7,146 nucleotides of DNA from Nitrospinota bacterium. Its GTDB lineage: Bacteria; UBA8248; JACPRG01. The notes beneath the pieces are model-generated. The model had not been told where the DNA came from. It was given only the letters and a program-made list of their open reading frames with translations, and made no database searches. Shown piece by piece: positions 6,428 through 7,146 of this stretch; within the stretch, counting starts at the first letter, position 1, and each line of letters starts with the position of its first letter. The position numbers and the translations under genes were made by a program. Location: contig JASLXW010000210.1 of the NCBI GenBank assembly GCA_030740135.1, positions 1-7,146 of the forward strand, given 5' to 3'.

Positions 6428-7100
6428 TTGAGACTCCTCTCGCCGGCGATTTGGCTCCTCCTCCTGGCGCCGGGCTGGCCGCCGCCCGTTTGGGCGGATG
6501 TCACCCTCCACCAGCGCGTCACCTACCGGTTTCCCGATGCCCGATCCCGTCCGCCCCTGAAAGTGATCTTCTACGCCAAAGGGCGGCGCGCCCGGTTCGA
6601 AGGCGACGGCCGGCGGAAAATCGACGCGCCGAAAAAAGGCCTATCGCCTCGAACCGACGGACGAGACGGACAAGGTGCACGGGCTGAACGCGCGGTTGCA
6701 CCTCCTGCGGCAGGGGAAAAAGGCCAAGGTCCGGGCGAAGATCTGGATCACGCCGGAGTCTGACGCGGGCAAAGAGATATACATCCTCCAGCGGGACATC
6801 GCGAAGATCTCCGCCAACCTGCTGGCCCCGATGGACCGGATGCTCTTCGACGAGCTGGAACGCGGCGGCGGAACGGCCGTGCGGATCCTTCTGCTCGGAA
6901 AGACGGGGGCCTTCGGGCCGGTGCGAACAGACTGGGTGGTTGAGAAGATCGATCGCCGGAAACTGGACGAATCCCTCTTTGAAGTTCCCGAGGGCTACCG
7001 GGAGGATAAAGACCCGGACGAGCAAAAAGCCGGGGGGCGAACAAGGAAACCCTCCGCCGTCGAGCGGCAACTGAAAACCCTGCAAAAGCTTTTCCGGTAG
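6428..7100 (+). CDS. Secreted DUF4412-like protein, split by a +1 frameshift
   Basis: Two overlapping frames read as one protein. The first frame starts at TTG 6428 with a signal peptide (RLLSPAIWLLLLAPGW, predicted cut after VWA, residue 23) and runs to KVIFYAKGRRARFEGDG. At the A6 run (6632-6637) the sense moves to the next frame, KAYRLEPTDETDKVHGLNA, and continues to the stop at 7098-7100. Removing one base gives about 223 residues. The order of elements is that of DUF4412 or lipoprotein-sorting-like periplasmic proteins: a strand-rich start, a YRLEP line, HGLNAR, KIWITPE and an end at LDESLFEVPEGY. A charged tail follows. The family call is from memory of this pattern and is moderate. The start codon has no good Shine-Dalgarno, but lies 15 bases after the TPR stop, so translational coupling is possible. 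As written it encodes only a truncated product (first frame ends at 6763). It may be a pseudogene or a homopolymer sequence error. Confidence 0.65.
6632..6638 (+). other. Homopolymer A6-G at the frameshift point
   Basis: The heptamer AAAAAAG lies exactly where the two halves of the DUF4412-like gene change frame. With five A the codons would read CCG AAA AAG GCC TAT, giving PKKAY and an unbroken frame. The heptamer equals the dnaX slippery site, but its phase here is wrong for a -1 shift: the join needs +1 (or loss of one A). Confidence 0.6.
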
Positions 7101-7116
7101 ACGACCCCGCGCTTCG

Positions 7117-7137
7117 GCTGGACCTTTAGCATCCAGC
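7117..7137 (+). terminator. Possible stem-loop after the last gene
   Basis: GCTGGA (7117-7122) pairs with TCCAGC (7132-7137) around a 9-base loop, 16 bases past the stop at 7100. No T-tract is visible before the window ends at 7146, so it is only a weak terminator candidate. Confidence 0.25.
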
Positions 7138-7146
7138 GGCGGATTC

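Noticed and set aside
5474..6511. 345-residue minus-strand open frame opposite the TPR gene
   Set aside because: It is antisense to a clear TPR array and its composition mirrors those codons; long antisense frames are expected in GC-rich genes.
6632..6638. dnaX-like -1 programmed frameshift
   Set aside because: The heptamer matches, but the phase is wrong: the two halves need +1, not -1.

Overview
The window is GC-rich bacterial DNA (about 60-65% G+C by eye) with dense coding. A lipobox protein and a signal-peptide-bearing, lipoprotein-sorting-like (DUF4412-like) protein point to a Gram-negative (diderm) organism. Nothing in it fixes a phylum. I see no mobile elements, CRISPR arrays, tRNA or rRNA.

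Layout. Positions 50-577 on the minus strand hold a small lipoprotein of unknown function, with a stem-loop just past its stop. A 295-base divergent region (578-872) holds a good sigma70-type promoter (775-803) facing right. Next comes a lysine-rich hypothetical protein (873-1463), and 26 bases later nagA (1490-2710), N-acetylglucosamine-6-phosphate deacetylase. A 232-base non-coding gap with a weak candidate promoter (2860-2889) separates these from a second tight cluster. That cluster has an N-acyl-D-amino-acid deacylase (best start TTG 2943, to 4580), a membrane-anchored TPR protein (4586-6412, 5 bases downstream) and a secreted DUF4412-like protein (6428-7100, 15 bases downstream). The last gene is split by a +1 frameshift at a run of six A (6632-6637).

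How the genes may work together. Both enzymes are amidohydrolase-superfamily deacylases. One removes acetate from GlcNAc-6-phosphate and the other removes acyl groups from N-acyl-D-amino acids. Amino sugars and D-amino acids are both peptidoglycan constituents, so cell-wall turnover or scavenging is a reasonable inference. No transporter, kinase or NagB is present to confirm it. The TPR protein looks like a cytoplasm-facing scaffold on the inner membrane, and the DUF4412-like and lipobox proteins are predicted in the envelope. I found no convincing new defence or mobile system. The points most worth checking are the frameshifted gene, the lysine-rich orphan and the pairing of the two deacylases.
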